From Caldiserica bacterium UBA4770 (lineage in GTDB: Bacteria > Caldisericota > Caldisericia > Caldisericales > Caldisericaceae): 64,000 nt of DNA. The stretch spans positions 1 to 64,000 of the forward strand of contig DHHO01000008.1 of the NCBI GenBank assembly GCA_002403335.1, read 5' to 3'. The notes beneath the pieces are model-generated. The model saw only the letters and a list, made by a program, of their open reading frames with translations, searched no databases and was not told the origin of the DNA. The translations under genes were made by a program, and so were the position numbers. Positions 52,473 through 61,408 of this stretch are shown here, in pieces (within the stretch, counting starts at the first letter, position 1; each line of letters opens with the position of its first letter).

Positions 52473-54122
52473 ATGGCAAGAATTGTAAAAGCACCAAGAG
52501 GAACCGTACTCCACTCAAAAGGATGGGGGCAGGAAGCCGCAATGAGAATGTTAATGAATAATCTTGATCCAGAGGTTGCAGGGGATCCTGAACACCTTAT
52601 CGTCTATGGCGGCACAGGAAAAGCAGCGAGAAATTGGGACTGCTTCGATACAATTGTAAAAACACTTCAAGAGCTTGATAACGACGAGACGTTGATTGTT
52701 CAATCTGGAAAGCCTGTTGCAGTTTTTAAAACTACACTTGAGGCACCAAGAGTTCTTATTTCGAATTCCGTACTCGTACCAAAGTGGGCAGACTGGGATT
52801 ATTTTTATGAACTTGAAGAAAGGGGCCTCACAATGTATGGCCAGATGACAGCAGGGAGCTGGATATACATTGGAACGCAGGGAATTCTGCAGGGAGATTA
52901 CGAAACATATGCATCTGCTGCAAGAAAAGACCTGGGACAGGATGATCTTACAGGGAAGCTTCTTGTGACAGGCGGCCTCGGTGAAATGGGAGGAGCGCAG
53001 CCCCTTGCGGTTACAATGCTAAACGGTATCGCTCTCTGCATAGAAATAGATCCTGAGAAGATTAAGAGAAGGATTGATACAGGATATCTCAATACATGGA
53101 CAAGTGATATTGATGAAGCACTGAAGTTGATTGAGGAAGCAAAGAGGAACAAAAAAGGTCTCTCAATTGGACTTATTGGAAATACTGGCTATGTTCTACC
53201 GGAACTTCTCAGACGAGGTGTAATGCCTGATATTGTTACTGATCAGACCTCGGCACACGACCTTTTATCTTATGTCCCAATGGGAATGACTATAGAAAAG
53301 GCAAGAGAATTAAAGAAGGCAAATCCCGAAGAATATAAAAAAAGATCCATTGAAACAATGGTTATTCATATGGATGCTATGGTACAGTATCAGAGAAAAG
53401 GTGTTACCACTTTTACCTATGGAAATAACATAAATGGGCAGACATATGAGCATGGTTATAAAGATGCAAAGGAAGTCGAAGGATTTGTTGTTAAATACGT
53501 AAGAGATCTATTCTGCGAAGGGAAAGGACCATTCAGATGGGTTGCTCTTTCTGGAGACCCTCAGGATATCTGGACACTTGATGAGGTTGTAAAAACAGAG
53601 TTTGGTAACGATAAACATATCGCTAACTGGGTTGAACTTGCACACGAAAAGGTAGAATTTCAGGGGTTACCTGCACGTATTTGCTGGCTTGGTTATGGAG
53701 AAAGGGCGAGGCTTGGTATCATTATGAACGACCTTGTAAGAAAAGGCGTATTAAAAGGCCCAATTGTCATAGGGCGTGATCATCTCGACACAGGCTCAGT
53801 TGCATCCCCAAATAGAGAAACGGAAAAAATGAAGGATGGTTCAGATGCAATCGCTGATTGGCCTGTCCTTAATGCGATGCTTAATGTTGCAAGCGGTGCA
53901 ACATGGGTGTCTTTTCACCACGGAGGTGGAGTGGGGATTGGCTATTCTTTACATGCAGGTATGGTGATTGTAGCAGATGGAACTGACATATCAGAAAGAA
54001 AACTCGAAAGGGTTCTCACAAATGATCCTGGCATTGGTGTAGTTAGACACGCAGATGCGGGATACGATATCGCCATTGATTGTGCAAGAAGTAAGGGTAT
54101 CAAAATGCCCATGTTAAAATAA
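52473..54122 (+). CDS. hutU: Urocanate hydratase
   Basis: Second step of histidine degradation, converting urocanate to imidazolonepropionate with tightly bound NAD; 549 residues, normal length. N-terminal VYGGTGKAARNWDCF, NAD strand VTGGLGEMGGAQPLAVTML, QTSAHD, YGNNINGQ and RICWLGYGERARLG (which holds the conserved active-site Cys) all fit. GGAGGC ribosome site. Neither hutH nor hutI is in the window; the cyclodeaminase at 60766 may serve the pathway's last step. Convergent with the methyltransferase gene. Confidence 0.96.
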   Translation: MARIVKAPRGTVLHSKGWGQEAAMRMLMNNLDPEVAGDPEHLIVYGGTGKAARNWDCFDTIVKTLQELDNDETLIVQSGKPVAVFKTTLEAPRVLISNSVLVPKWADWDYFYELEERGLTMYGQMTAGSWIYIGTQGILQGDYETYASAARKDLGQDDLTGKLLVTGGLGEMGGAQPLAVTMLNGIALCIEIDPEKIKRRIDTGYLNTWTSDIDEALKLIEEAKRNKKGLSIGLIGNTGYVLPELLRRGVMPDIVTDQTSAHDLLSYVPMGMTIEKARELKKANPEEYKKRSIETMVIHMDAMVQYQRKGVTTFTYGNNINGQTYEHGYKDAKEVEGFVVKYVRDLFCEGKGPFRWVALSGDPQDIWTLDEVVKTEFGNDKHIANWVELAHEKVEFQGLPARICWLGYGERARLGIIMNDLVRKGVLKGPIVIGRDHLDTGSVASPNRETEKMKDGSDAIADWPVLNAMLNVASGATWVSFHHGGGVGIGYSLHAGMVIVADGTDISERKLERVLTNDPGIGVVRHADAGYDIAIDCARSKGIKMPMLK

Positions 54123-54237
54123 AAACGCATTTTTAAACCTTGTAAAGTGAGAGCCTTCTTCGGGGTTGTGATAAGATTCTAAAGCAACTTGTTAGTTTTC
54201 TTTAAGAAATGGGGCGTGGAAAAAGAAAGGATTATCC

Positions 54238-55122
54238 TTATTTTTTGAATATTGCAACCACCATTTTAGTGAAACATTCTTTTAATATGGGAATTTTTGT
54301 AAAGGCGCTCAGAAAATCTCTAAGGGGAACTTCTCTATAATACTCTAAGGAGAATCTGGTATTCGGGTATATAGATTTAAACCTTTTTATAGTCATTTTG
54401 TTTATATACGAAAAGAATTCTCTCCCTTCCTCATCTTTAGAAATCCTGAACTTCACCCTTTCTTCCCCATCAGGCACACATTTTGCAAGATCCTTATAGA
54501 CGCCGATTAAAGTATTTGAGTCAAAAAGAATGTGTACCCATGGAATACCTATCAAATCACTTAGATGAGCACCATAGGGATGATAATAAGGGGGAAAATT
54601 AATATATAATTTCCCATCTGATTTTAAAACCCTGTAGCATTCATTGAGTGCCTCGAGAGGCTCAGAAATATGTTCCATGGCATCATTCATAATTATTGTA
54701 TCAAACATATCATCTTCAAAGGGGAGACTTGACACATCAGCTAAAACAAACTCAAATTTATCAATGAGATTTTTTTCCTTAGCAAGGGCAAGCGAATCCT
54801 CTCTGTACCGTGGAATAATATCTATTCCATATATCTTTTTTACACCGCAGGATGCGTAATACAATGTTTTACCTCCAGCTCCACAACCAACATCCAGAGC
54901 AATTTTATCCTCAAACATTTCTTTAATTGTCACATGGGCCAGAAAGAACTTAATAGTTTCCTCACCTTTTTCAAATTGCCACTCTGCATAAGTTTTTATA
55001 CCATCTTGCTCAAGGTTAAAAGGATGGACTGGCAATGAGAAAAATCTATTTAATGACTTACAAATATTTTTCTTAAATTCCCTCATCTCAAATTTTTTCT
55101 TTCTAATCATAAGTATATTCAT
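54238..55122 (-). CDS. Class I SAM-dependent methyltransferase
   Basis: A 294-residue methyltransferase. Residues about 85-185 have the class-I Rossmann fold: motif I ALDVGCGAGGKTLYYAS, acidic loop YGIDI, motif with VLADVSSLPFEDDMFDTIIMNDAMEHI, and ALNECYRVLKSDGKLYI. The C-terminal part is helical, as in lipid or sugar-carrier methylases. No clear ribosome site before the ATG. Target unknown. Alone between hutU and deoB. Confidence 0.8.
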   Translation of the reverse strand: MNILMIRKKKFEMREFKKNICKSLNRFFSLPVHPFNLEQDGIKTYAEWQFEKGEETIKFFLAHVTIKEMFEDKIALDVGCGAGGKTLYYASCGVKKIYGIDIIPRYREDSLALAKEKNLIDKFEFVLADVSSLPFEDDMFDTIIMNDAMEHISEPLEALNECYRVLKSDGKLYINFPPYYHPYGAHLSDLIGIPWVHILFDSNTLIGVYKDLAKCVPDGEERVKFRISKDEEGREFFSYINKMTIKRFKSIYPNTRFSLEYYREVPLRDFLSAFTKIPILKECFTKMVVAIFKK

Positions 55123-55545
55123 TATCTACTGTTACAAAAATTAATCCCCATAGAGATATTACAGAAAAAGCCTTTTCAAATATTTATCTAGATAAAGCAA
55201 TACTCCTTTTAACTCTACTTTTGAGAAAGTAACAAGAAAGGAAGAGCTATTATGGGGTGCTTCTTTTGCTTTTTCCTTTCATTATATACCATCGCGAGGG
55301 CAACGCAGTCTTATGAAACAACCTCGTTGTTTAATTTAAAGAGACGAATGGATACTACTTCGAATGTTTCGTAAAAAACAGAAAGAAATTGTGGGAGTAG
55401 TCTTAAAAAGCGCTTTTCACTTCCTCAATTAAATAGCAGCCTCTAAAGCGAAGGACGAATTATCAGTGACATTTTCCATTACCCTCCATACACCTGTACT
55501 ATTTTTACCCAAAATCATTACAATATTAAAGTGAGGAGATTTAAC
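55123..55545. other. Divergent intergenic region
   Basis: 423 nt between the methyltransferase gene and deoB. AT-rich; no ORF, RNA fold or clear promoter pair recognised. The right end contains GAGGAG, the deoB ribosome site, which also makes an upstream GTG at 55531 an unlikely start. Confidence 0.4.
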
Positions 55546-56718
55546 ATGGACATTAAAAGAGTAATCATTATTGTGCTGGATAGTGTTGGCGCAGGTGAAG
55601 CAGGGGATTCAGTGGAGTATGGGGATTGGGGAGCAAATACCTTGCTTCATACTCTACAATCAAACAACTGGCTTACCCTTCCCAATCTCGAAAGGTTGGG
55701 GCTGAGAGGTCTACTTTTTGGTGAGAAAGGTGACTACATTGCCTCCTACGGAAGGATGAAAGAGCAATCTAAAGGAAAAGATTCTATAAGTGGGCATTGG
55801 GAAATGATGGGGATAGTTCTTAAGCAGGCTTTTCCAACCTATCCCCATGGATTCCCTAAGGAAGTCATCGAGAATTTTGAAAAGCTTACTGGAAAGAGGG
55901 CTCTTGGCAATAAACCTGCCTCAGGCACGGAGATTATAAAAGAATATTATGCCCTGCATAAGGAGACGAAGAATCCTATTATTTATACATCTGCCGATTC
56001 CGTATTTCAGATTGCAGCCCATAAAGATGTTATCACACTTGAGGAACTCTACAGGATGTGCGAGATTGCAAGAGAAGAGGTCTGTATTGGAGATCATGCA
56101 GTTGCAAGAGTCATTGCACGCCCCTTCATAGGTGATCCAGAGCACGGCTTTGTAAGAACTGCAGAGAGAAAAGATTATGCATTAAAGCCACCACAGCAAA
56201 CAACGCTTGACCTTGCGAAGAAATCAGGAAGGAGTGTTATAGGAATTGGCAAGATCCATGATCTATTTGCAGGTGAGGGTCTTACAGAAAGTATTCATAC
56301 AGAGAATAACATTGATGGGCTAAACAAAACAGTTGGAAAAATAAAGGAAGACTTTGAGGGCATTATCTTCACAAACCTTGTAGAATTTGATGCAAACTGG
56401 GGACACCGCAGAAATCCTTATGAGTATGCAAAAGGGCTAAAAGATGTAGATGATGCAATTCCAGAGATTACTTTAAATATGAAAGGCACGGATATACTCT
56501 TTTTTGTGGCAGACCATGGGTGTGACCCTACCTTTAAAGCACATACAGACCATACCAGAGAATTCGTTCCCCTCATCGCTTTTGGAAACCCGATTGTTAA
56601 AAACCACTATCTTGGCTTGAGAAAATCTTTCTCAGATCTAAGTGCGACAATCTCGGACATTTTTAACCTTCAGAAAATAAATGGAGAAAGCTTCCTTCAA
56701 GAAATCGTCTTTCGTTAA
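55546..56718 (+). CDS. deoB: Phosphopentomutase
   Basis: Interconverts (deoxy)ribose 1- and 5-phosphates, connecting nucleoside breakdown with the pentose pathway; 390 residues, normal length. Alkaline-phosphatase-fold metal sites: IVLDSVGAGEAGDS (first Asp), DSISGHWEMMG (Ser/His region), NLVEFDANWGHRRNP, and VADHGCDPTFKAHTDHTRE. ATG at 55546 is 5 nt after GAGGAGAT. recG begins in its last 38 nt. Confidence 0.95.
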   Translation: MDIKRVIIIVLDSVGAGEAGDSVEYGDWGANTLLHTLQSNNWLTLPNLERLGLRGLLFGEKGDYIASYGRMKEQSKGKDSISGHWEMMGIVLKQAFPTYPHGFPKEVIENFEKLTGKRALGNKPASGTEIIKEYYALHKETKNPIIYTSADSVFQIAAHKDVITLEELYRMCEIAREEVCIGDHAVARVIARPFIGDPEHGFVRTAERKDYALKPPQQTTLDLAKKSGRSVIGIGKIHDLFAGEGLTESIHTENNIDGLNKTVGKIKEDFEGIIFTNLVEFDANWGHRRNPYEYAKGLKDVDDAIPEITLNMKGTDILFFVADHGCDPTFKAHTDHTREFVPLIAFGNPIVKNHYLGLRKSFSDLSATISDIFNLQKINGESFLQEIVFR

Positions 56719-59026
56719 AAAGACGCTCGATCTCGAGATTAAGAAAGAGTATAAAAATGATTCTGTCATTGGAGGGCTCGATACATTTATACTCAACAGT
56801 GTGGAAGAACTGGAGATAGAGCCTTCTAAAAAGGAGAAAATCAGAAAGACATTTGAGAATTATAAAAGTTTTGAGGTGAAGGAAAGAGAAAGAGCAATAA
56901 AGGAGACAATCCATTTATTGTTTGAAGCTGAATTACCCCAAGGTATTACTTCTCTATCAATTACCGATCTTTTTACCCCTGTTCAGTACGTAAAGGGAAT
57001 CGGCCCCAAACTTGCAAGGATTCTTGAAAAAATCGGTATTAAAACTACCTATGACCTTTTGTTTTATTTCCCCAGAGATTACATTGATCTTAGAAGCCTT
57101 TCAAAAATAGCGACATTAAGTGTAGGAGAAGATGTAACAGTTAAGGTTAAAGTCATTAACACCTCTGAAAGAAGTGCTGGAAGAGTAAGAATTTTTATTG
57201 CTCTGGTAAGCGATGGAACAGGCTATATTAAGGCAACGTGGTTCAATCAACCGTATCTTAAAAACATCATTAAAGAGGGCGTACTATTAATCCTTCATGG
57301 ACATGTTCAATACGCATACGGAAGCTGGGAACTTCCCTCTCCTGAATATGAGATAATTCAGGAAGGGAAAGAAACAATCCACTCAATGAGAATTATCCCT
57401 ATTTATCCGCTTACTCAGGGCATTTCTCAGAAAACAATAAGAGGAAGGGTTAAGGCAGCAATTGATGCCTATACAGGTTCTATAAAGGATTATCTTGAAG
57501 AAAGTCTTAAGAAAAGGCTCAATCTTATAGGTCTCGGTGAAGCAATCAGAAACATCCATTTTCCTGAAGACTTCGAAATGCTTGAAAAGGCAAAGGATAG
57601 GCTTATCTTTAATGAACTCTTTGAACTACAATTTCTGCTTGGTACAAGAAAGAGAAAGGTCAAGGAGCAAGCCGGTTTAGTGTTCAAAATAGAGGAGAAA
57701 GATATAACTGCTTTCGAAAAACTTCTTCCTTTCACACTTACAAATGACCAGAAGGCTGCAATAAAAGATATCGAGTCTGATTTAACAGGCGGAAAACCTG
57801 CAAACAGGTTGCTCCATGGAGATGTTGGTTCGGGGAAAACTGTAATTGCCCTCTTTGCAGTATTTATTACAAGTAAAAACAGCTATCAATCTGCGATGAT
57901 GTCGCCTACAGAGATACTTGCCCAGCAAACATTCAATGTAGCAGAGTCACTTCTAAGAAATACGGGGATGAGAATAAAGCTTTTGACGTCTGGGATAAAA
58001 AGGAAGGAAAGAGAAGAGATTCTTTCCGAATTGAAGGAAGGTAAGATTGATCTTCTTGTCGGTACACACGCCCTCATCGAGGAAGATGTAGAGTTCAAAC
58101 GTCTTGGATTGGTTATAGTAGACGAGCAGCACAGATTTGGTGTAATCCAAAGAAGTATTTTAAGAAAAAAAGGTGAGATTCCCCATACACTTGTTATGAG
58201 CGCCACTCCCATTCCCAGAACACTTGCCCTTACACTTTACGGGGACCTTGATATCACACAGCTAAGGGAGTTGCCTAAAGGAAGAAAGCCTGTTTTAACG
58301 AAGGTATGTGTTAATGATGAAGAAAGGCCCTATCGATTGCTTATTGAAGAACTTAACCAGGGAAGAAAAGGATATGTTGTTTGCCCACTTATAGAGGCGT
58401 CGGATGAGATTGAACTTCAGGCAGTAAAAAGTCTTGCTGAAAAGCTCAAAGAAAACTATCTTAAAAACTTTAATATTGGAGTGCTCTATGGAAGCATGAA
58501 AAGCGAAGAAAAGAAAGACATTATGGAGTCATTTAGAAATGGAAAGGTGCAGGTCCTTGTATCTACAACCGTTGTTGAGGTTGGAGTCGATGTTCCTGAT
58601 GCAACCATTATAATTGTGGAGGATGCAGACAGATTCGGGCTTTCCACATTGCATCAACTCAGGGGGAGGGTTGGCCGTTCAGGGCTTCAATCATACTGTT
58701 ATCTTATCACAAGGAATCCCGAAGGAGATGCGATAAGAAGGTTGAAAGTACTTGAAAAAACAAACAATGGTTTTGAGGTCGCAGAAGAAGATTTGAAAAT
58801 CCGTGGTCCTGGTGAAATACTCGGGACCAGACAACATGGGTTACCTGAATTCAAAATTACAACACTTATGCGAAAAAAGGACCTCGAGCTTCTTGAACTT
58901 GCAAGAATAGAAGCATTTGCGCTTGTTGAGGGAAGAAGCAACTTTAGCAAGGAGATGGAAAAAGAACTCAGGGAAATTCTTAAAGCAAAGTTCGGGGATA
59001 AAGTATCCCTCATAGAGGTGGCATGA
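56681..59026 (+). CDS. recG: ATP-dependent DNA helicase RecG
   Basis: Remodels stalled replication forks and Holliday junctions; 781 residues. After an N-terminal helical extension (about 1-90) come the wedge/OB domain (FPRDYIDLRSLSK, LVSDGTGYIKATWFNQPYL), and the helicase: Walker A HGDVGSGKTVIAL, DEQHRFG (the DExH box), SATPIPRTLALTLYGDLD, and HQLRGRVGRSGLQSYCYL, all RecG hallmarks. The extra N-terminal segment resembles RecG of thermophiles. Starts within deoB and overlaps rsmD by 4 nt. Confidence 0.95.
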   Translation: MEKASFKKSSFVKKTLDLEIKKEYKNDSVIGGLDTFILNSVEELEIEPSKKEKIRKTFENYKSFEVKERERAIKETIHLLFEAELPQGITSLSITDLFTPVQYVKGIGPKLARILEKIGIKTTYDLLFYFPRDYIDLRSLSKIATLSVGEDVTVKVKVINTSERSAGRVRIFIALVSDGTGYIKATWFNQPYLKNIIKEGVLLILHGHVQYAYGSWELPSPEYEIIQEGKETIHSMRIIPIYPLTQGISQKTIRGRVKAAIDAYTGSIKDYLEESLKKRLNLIGLGEAIRNIHFPEDFEMLEKAKDRLIFNELFELQFLLGTRKRKVKEQAGLVFKIEEKDITAFEKLLPFTLTNDQKAAIKDIESDLTGGKPANRLLHGDVGSGKTVIALFAVFITSKNSYQSAMMSPTEILAQQTFNVAESLLRNTGMRIKLLTSGIKRKEREEILSELKEGKIDLLVGTHALIEEDVEFKRLGLVIVDEQHRFGVIQRSILRKKGEIPHTLVMSATPIPRTLALTLYGDLDITQLRELPKGRKPVLTKVCVNDEERPYRLLIEELNQGRKGYVVCPLIEASDEIELQAVKSLAEKLKENYLKNFNIGVLYGSMKSEEKKDIMESFRNGKVQVLVSTTVVEVGVDVPDATIIIVEDADRFGLSTLHQLRGRVGRSGLQSYCYLITRNPEGDAIRRLKVLEKTNNGFEVAEEDLKIRGPGEILGTRQHGLPEFKITTLMRKKDLELLELARIEAFALVEGRSNFSKEMEKELREILKAKFGDKVSLIEVA

Positions 59027-59604
59027 GGGTAATTTCAGGGAAATTTAAGGGAAGAAAGATTCTGTCACCCCCAGACTACTTAGCGCTGAGACCAACAACA
59101 GATATGATAAAAGAATCAATCTTTAATATAATAAGGTTTAAGATCGGAGGCTCTGTATTTCTTGACCTTTATGCAGGGAGCGGGGCAATGGCAATTGAGG
59201 CAATTAGTGAAGGAGCAAATTTTGCAGTCCTTGTAGAAAATAATCCTTCCGCTATCAGAGTCATCCGTAAAAATATAGAAATGTTTTCCATTAGAGGAGA
59301 GACAACGATAATAAAGGAAGATGCACTTACCTTTCTTAAAAATCCGTATAGCTTAGACTCAACTACCCCAAACAGATTTGATATTATCTTCCTTGACCCT
59401 CCCTATACTTCTGGACTCTCCATTAAAAGCCTTGAGCTTCTTGCAAATTTTCCCAGCCTTGCCGATAGCGCTATTGTTATTGTAGAACATACTGTAAAGG
59501 AATCTCTCAAAGATAATTACGGAAAACTTTTAAAATTCGAGGAGAAGACCCACGGTAAAATTGCCCTTACCTATTTTATAAACGAAATGACGAATAAAGG
59601 CTAA
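59023..59604 (+). CDS. rsmD: 16S rRNA (guanine966-N2)-methyltransferase RsmD
   Basis: Methylates G966 of 16S rRNA; 193 residues. Early ISGKFKGRKI and RPTTDMIKESIFNII are RsmD-specific, motif I is FLDLYAGSGAMAIEA and the catalytic motif IV is IIFLDPPYTSG. Its ATG is inside the recG stop (ATGA). recG-rsmD order is seen in several thermophiles. No coaD, the usual partner, follows; a 451-nt gap does. Confidence 0.93.
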   Translation: MRVISGKFKGRKILSPPDYLALRPTTDMIKESIFNIIRFKIGGSVFLDLYAGSGAMAIEAISEGANFAVLVENNPSAIRVIRKNIEMFSIRGETTIIKEDALTFLKNPYSLDSTTPNRFDIIFLDPPYTSGLSIKSLELLANFPSLADSAIVIVEHTVKESLKDNYGKLLKFEEKTHGKIALTYFINEMTNKG

Positions 59605-59803
59605 TCAAATTATCTGTATGTGATAGCCTGTAATACTGTCTTGCAAAATAGTATTTATTTGCTAAATTTAAGCGTATCTCTTCAATATGCTTCTCTGTAG
59701 GGTATAAATTATCAAAGGAAGAGAATTATAGAATATCAGAGCTTCCTCCCTTCTGGCTATGAATAGAACTCCTGTTGCAAACTGGATTGTTTTATAAAAA
59801 CAA

Positions 59804-59812
59804 TGATATAAT
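59804..59812 (+). promoter_or_regulatory. Orphan extended -10 promoter
   Basis: TGATATAAT, identical to the one before hpt, directly after a perfect hairpin, but with no ORF downstream for about 240 nt. No good -35. May start a small RNA or a leader. Confidence 0.35.
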
Positions 59813-60018
59813 ATCTGAAGGAATCCACTGAAACAGATTATATTATGCTCGAATGATAGTGTTAAATCTATGTTTTTAATTGAAAGAAAAAAACTGAAAA
59901 CGTATATAAAAATAGAATAGATAAAAGTTTGGAGAATTACTCATCTCTGACTCTATTAGATTGGTTAGCAAAGTGATGACTTGATTTTAAATGTAACTTT
60001 TGTGAGGCAATTCGCTAC

Positions 60019-60046
60019 TTGACTTGAAATGTATTTTTCTTAATAT
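60019..60046 (+). promoter_or_regulatory. Promoter of DUF364 gene, near-leaderless
   Basis: TTGACT (60019-60024), 16-nt spacer, TAATAT (60041-60046), then 9 nt to the ATG at 60056. No Shine-Dalgarno sequence. Overlapping alternatives (TTGAAA 60024-60029 with TATAGT 60046-60051) exist; all place the start very near the ATG. Confidence 0.45.
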
Positions 60047-60055
60047 ATAGTTGCA

Positions 60056-60757
60056 ATGGATATCTTCGACGAAGTCCTTGACTCCCTTCCCGATTTTCCT
60101 GTTACTGATTTAAGGGTTGGATTGCACTGGACTGCTGCAGTAAGCAAAAATTGTGGGTTGGCTCTTACTCTTCCTGAACCCTATAAAATGGGTGTGAGGA
60201 ATGCGGGTTCTATTGTAGGCAGAAGTGGCAAAGAAGTTGCAGGGTTTGCCAGGTCTTGGAATCCTGTTGAAGCAAGTATTGGGGTTGCCACTTTGAACTC
60301 CTTGCTTGATTTTGACGGTGAGGAGATAAATGCGATTGATTATATTGAGCGTATTTCGAAGAATAAAAAGATAGTTTTTATTGGGCATTTCCCGAGACTT
60401 GAGCACATAAAGGAAAAGGCGTCATCTATGATAGTTCTTGAAAGATCTCCTCATAAAGGAGATCTGCCAGATACTGCCTGTGAATACGTGATCCCCGATG
60501 CTGACATTGTTGCTATAAGCGGAAGTGTCTTTGTAAATAGGACATTTAAGAGATTACTTGAATTATCTGAAAATGTGTATACAATATTATTGGGGCCCTC
60601 AGTAATAAAGAGTGATATTCTATTTAATTATGGTGTTGATGCAATTGCAAGCAGTAATGTTATTAATTCCTCTACTGTTTTAAGTGCTGTATCTGAGGGA
60701 GGGCATCTGGATGATTTTAGTAGATACCTAAAATATGTGATGAAATTCAAAAGATGA
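60056..60757 (+). CDS. DUF364 (putative heavy-metal chelation) family protein
   Basis: A 233-residue protein with the DUF4213/DUF364 plan: an N-terminal enolase-N-like half (about 1-90, ending EASIGVATLNSLLD) and a Rossmann-like C-terminal half (about 100-230: KIVFIGHFPRLEHIKEK, PDADIVAISGSVFVNRT, LLGPSVIKSDILF). Families of this type are linked to metal or corrinoid handling, though the biochemical role is unproven. First gene in a transcript with the cyclodeaminase, rho, tdk and prfA; probably leaderless. Confidence 0.8.
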   Translation: MDIFDEVLDSLPDFPVTDLRVGLHWTAAVSKNCGLALTLPEPYKMGVRNAGSIVGRSGKEVAGFARSWNPVEASIGVATLNSLLDFDGEEINAIDYIERISKNKKIVFIGHFPRLEHIKEKASSMIVLERSPHKGDLPDTACEYVIPDADIVAISGSVFVNRTFKRLLELSENVYTILLGPSVIKSDILFNYGVDAIASSNVINSSTVLSAVSEGGHLDDFSRYLKYVMKFKR

Positions 60758-60765
60758 GGTGACAA

Positions 60766-61389
60766 ATGTATTCAGAATTGAGCCTTAGCGATTTTATCGC
60801 CGCGCTATCAGGCGATGCCCCAACTCCAGGTGGTGGAAGTGCCGCTGCTGTGAGTGGAGCAATGGGTGCTGCACTTCTTTCAATGGTTTTAAATATTTCC
60901 GTGAAAGGAAAGGAGATAGCAGAGGTTGAGAATATGAAAAAAACTGCAGAGAAATGTGGAAGAATTTCTCAAGAATTCCTTGTACTTGCGGACGAAGACT
61001 CTCAGGCGTTCAATAAAGTGATGCAGGCTTACCAACTTCCAAAGTCTAACAACGAGGATAAAGAAAAGAGAAGTTCTATGATACAATTAAGTTTGAAGTC
61101 TGCTGCACTTGTTCCCCTTTCTGTTATGAGGAAAGTGAACGAAGTGAGTAACTTTTTTGAGTATGTTTATAGCACCTCTCTTGATTCTATTATAAGCGAC
61201 TTTCTCTCTGCACTGGAACTGCTCGAAGCTGCAATGAAATGTGCCCTTTATAATGTAGAAATAAATGGAAAACTCATAAAGGATAAAGAATTTGTTATGG
61301 AAGCCGCTGCAGAGTCAAATAAAATTTATAAATCTTTTATAGATATGAGAGAAAAGTACACAGCCCTTTCAAAAGAGCGGTTAAGATAA
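60766..61389 (+). CDS. Formimidoyltetrahydrofolate cyclodeaminase-like protein
   Basis: A 207-residue all-helical protein of the FTCD_C family (cyclodeaminase/cyclohydrolase), turning 5-formimino-THF or methenyl-THF to the next C1 form. Signature N-terminus GDAPTPGGGSAAAVSGAMGAAL with the Pro-Gly-rich folate-binding turn, and DEDSQAFNKVMQAY. It is the stand-alone form, lacking the formiminotransferase half. Either histidine degradation (with hutU) or, in glycine/purine fermenters, C1 recycling would need it. GGTGA ribosome site, 8 nt after the DUF364 gene. Confidence 0.9.
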   Translation: MYSELSLSDFIAALSGDAPTPGGGSAAAVSGAMGAALLSMVLNISVKGKEIAEVENMKKTAEKCGRISQEFLVLADEDSQAFNKVMQAYQLPKSNNEDKEKRSSMIQLSLKSAALVPLSVMRKVNEVSNFFEYVYSTSLDSIISDFLSALELLEAAMKCALYNVEINGKLIKDKEFVMEAAAESNKIYKSFIDMREKYTALSKERLR

Positions 61390-61408
61390 GGGCTCAAGGA
61401 GGAAGAGT

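Larger units (their letters stand above)
59605..60055 (+). other. Long intergenic region with hairpin and extended -10
   Basis: 451 nt, AT-rich, no coding frame. It holds a perfect 8-bp hairpin ATTGTTTT-ATA-AAAACAAT (59786-59804) next to a TGATATAAT extended -10 (59804-59812), about 240 nt before the next gene. The right end carries the DUF364 gene promoter. Could hold a long leader or a small RNA; not resolvable by eye. Confidence 0.45.

Noticed and set aside
54117..54136. AT-only hairpin TAAAAA-CGCA-TTTTTA after hutU
   Set aside because: The stem is all A-T and weak; too little to call a terminator.
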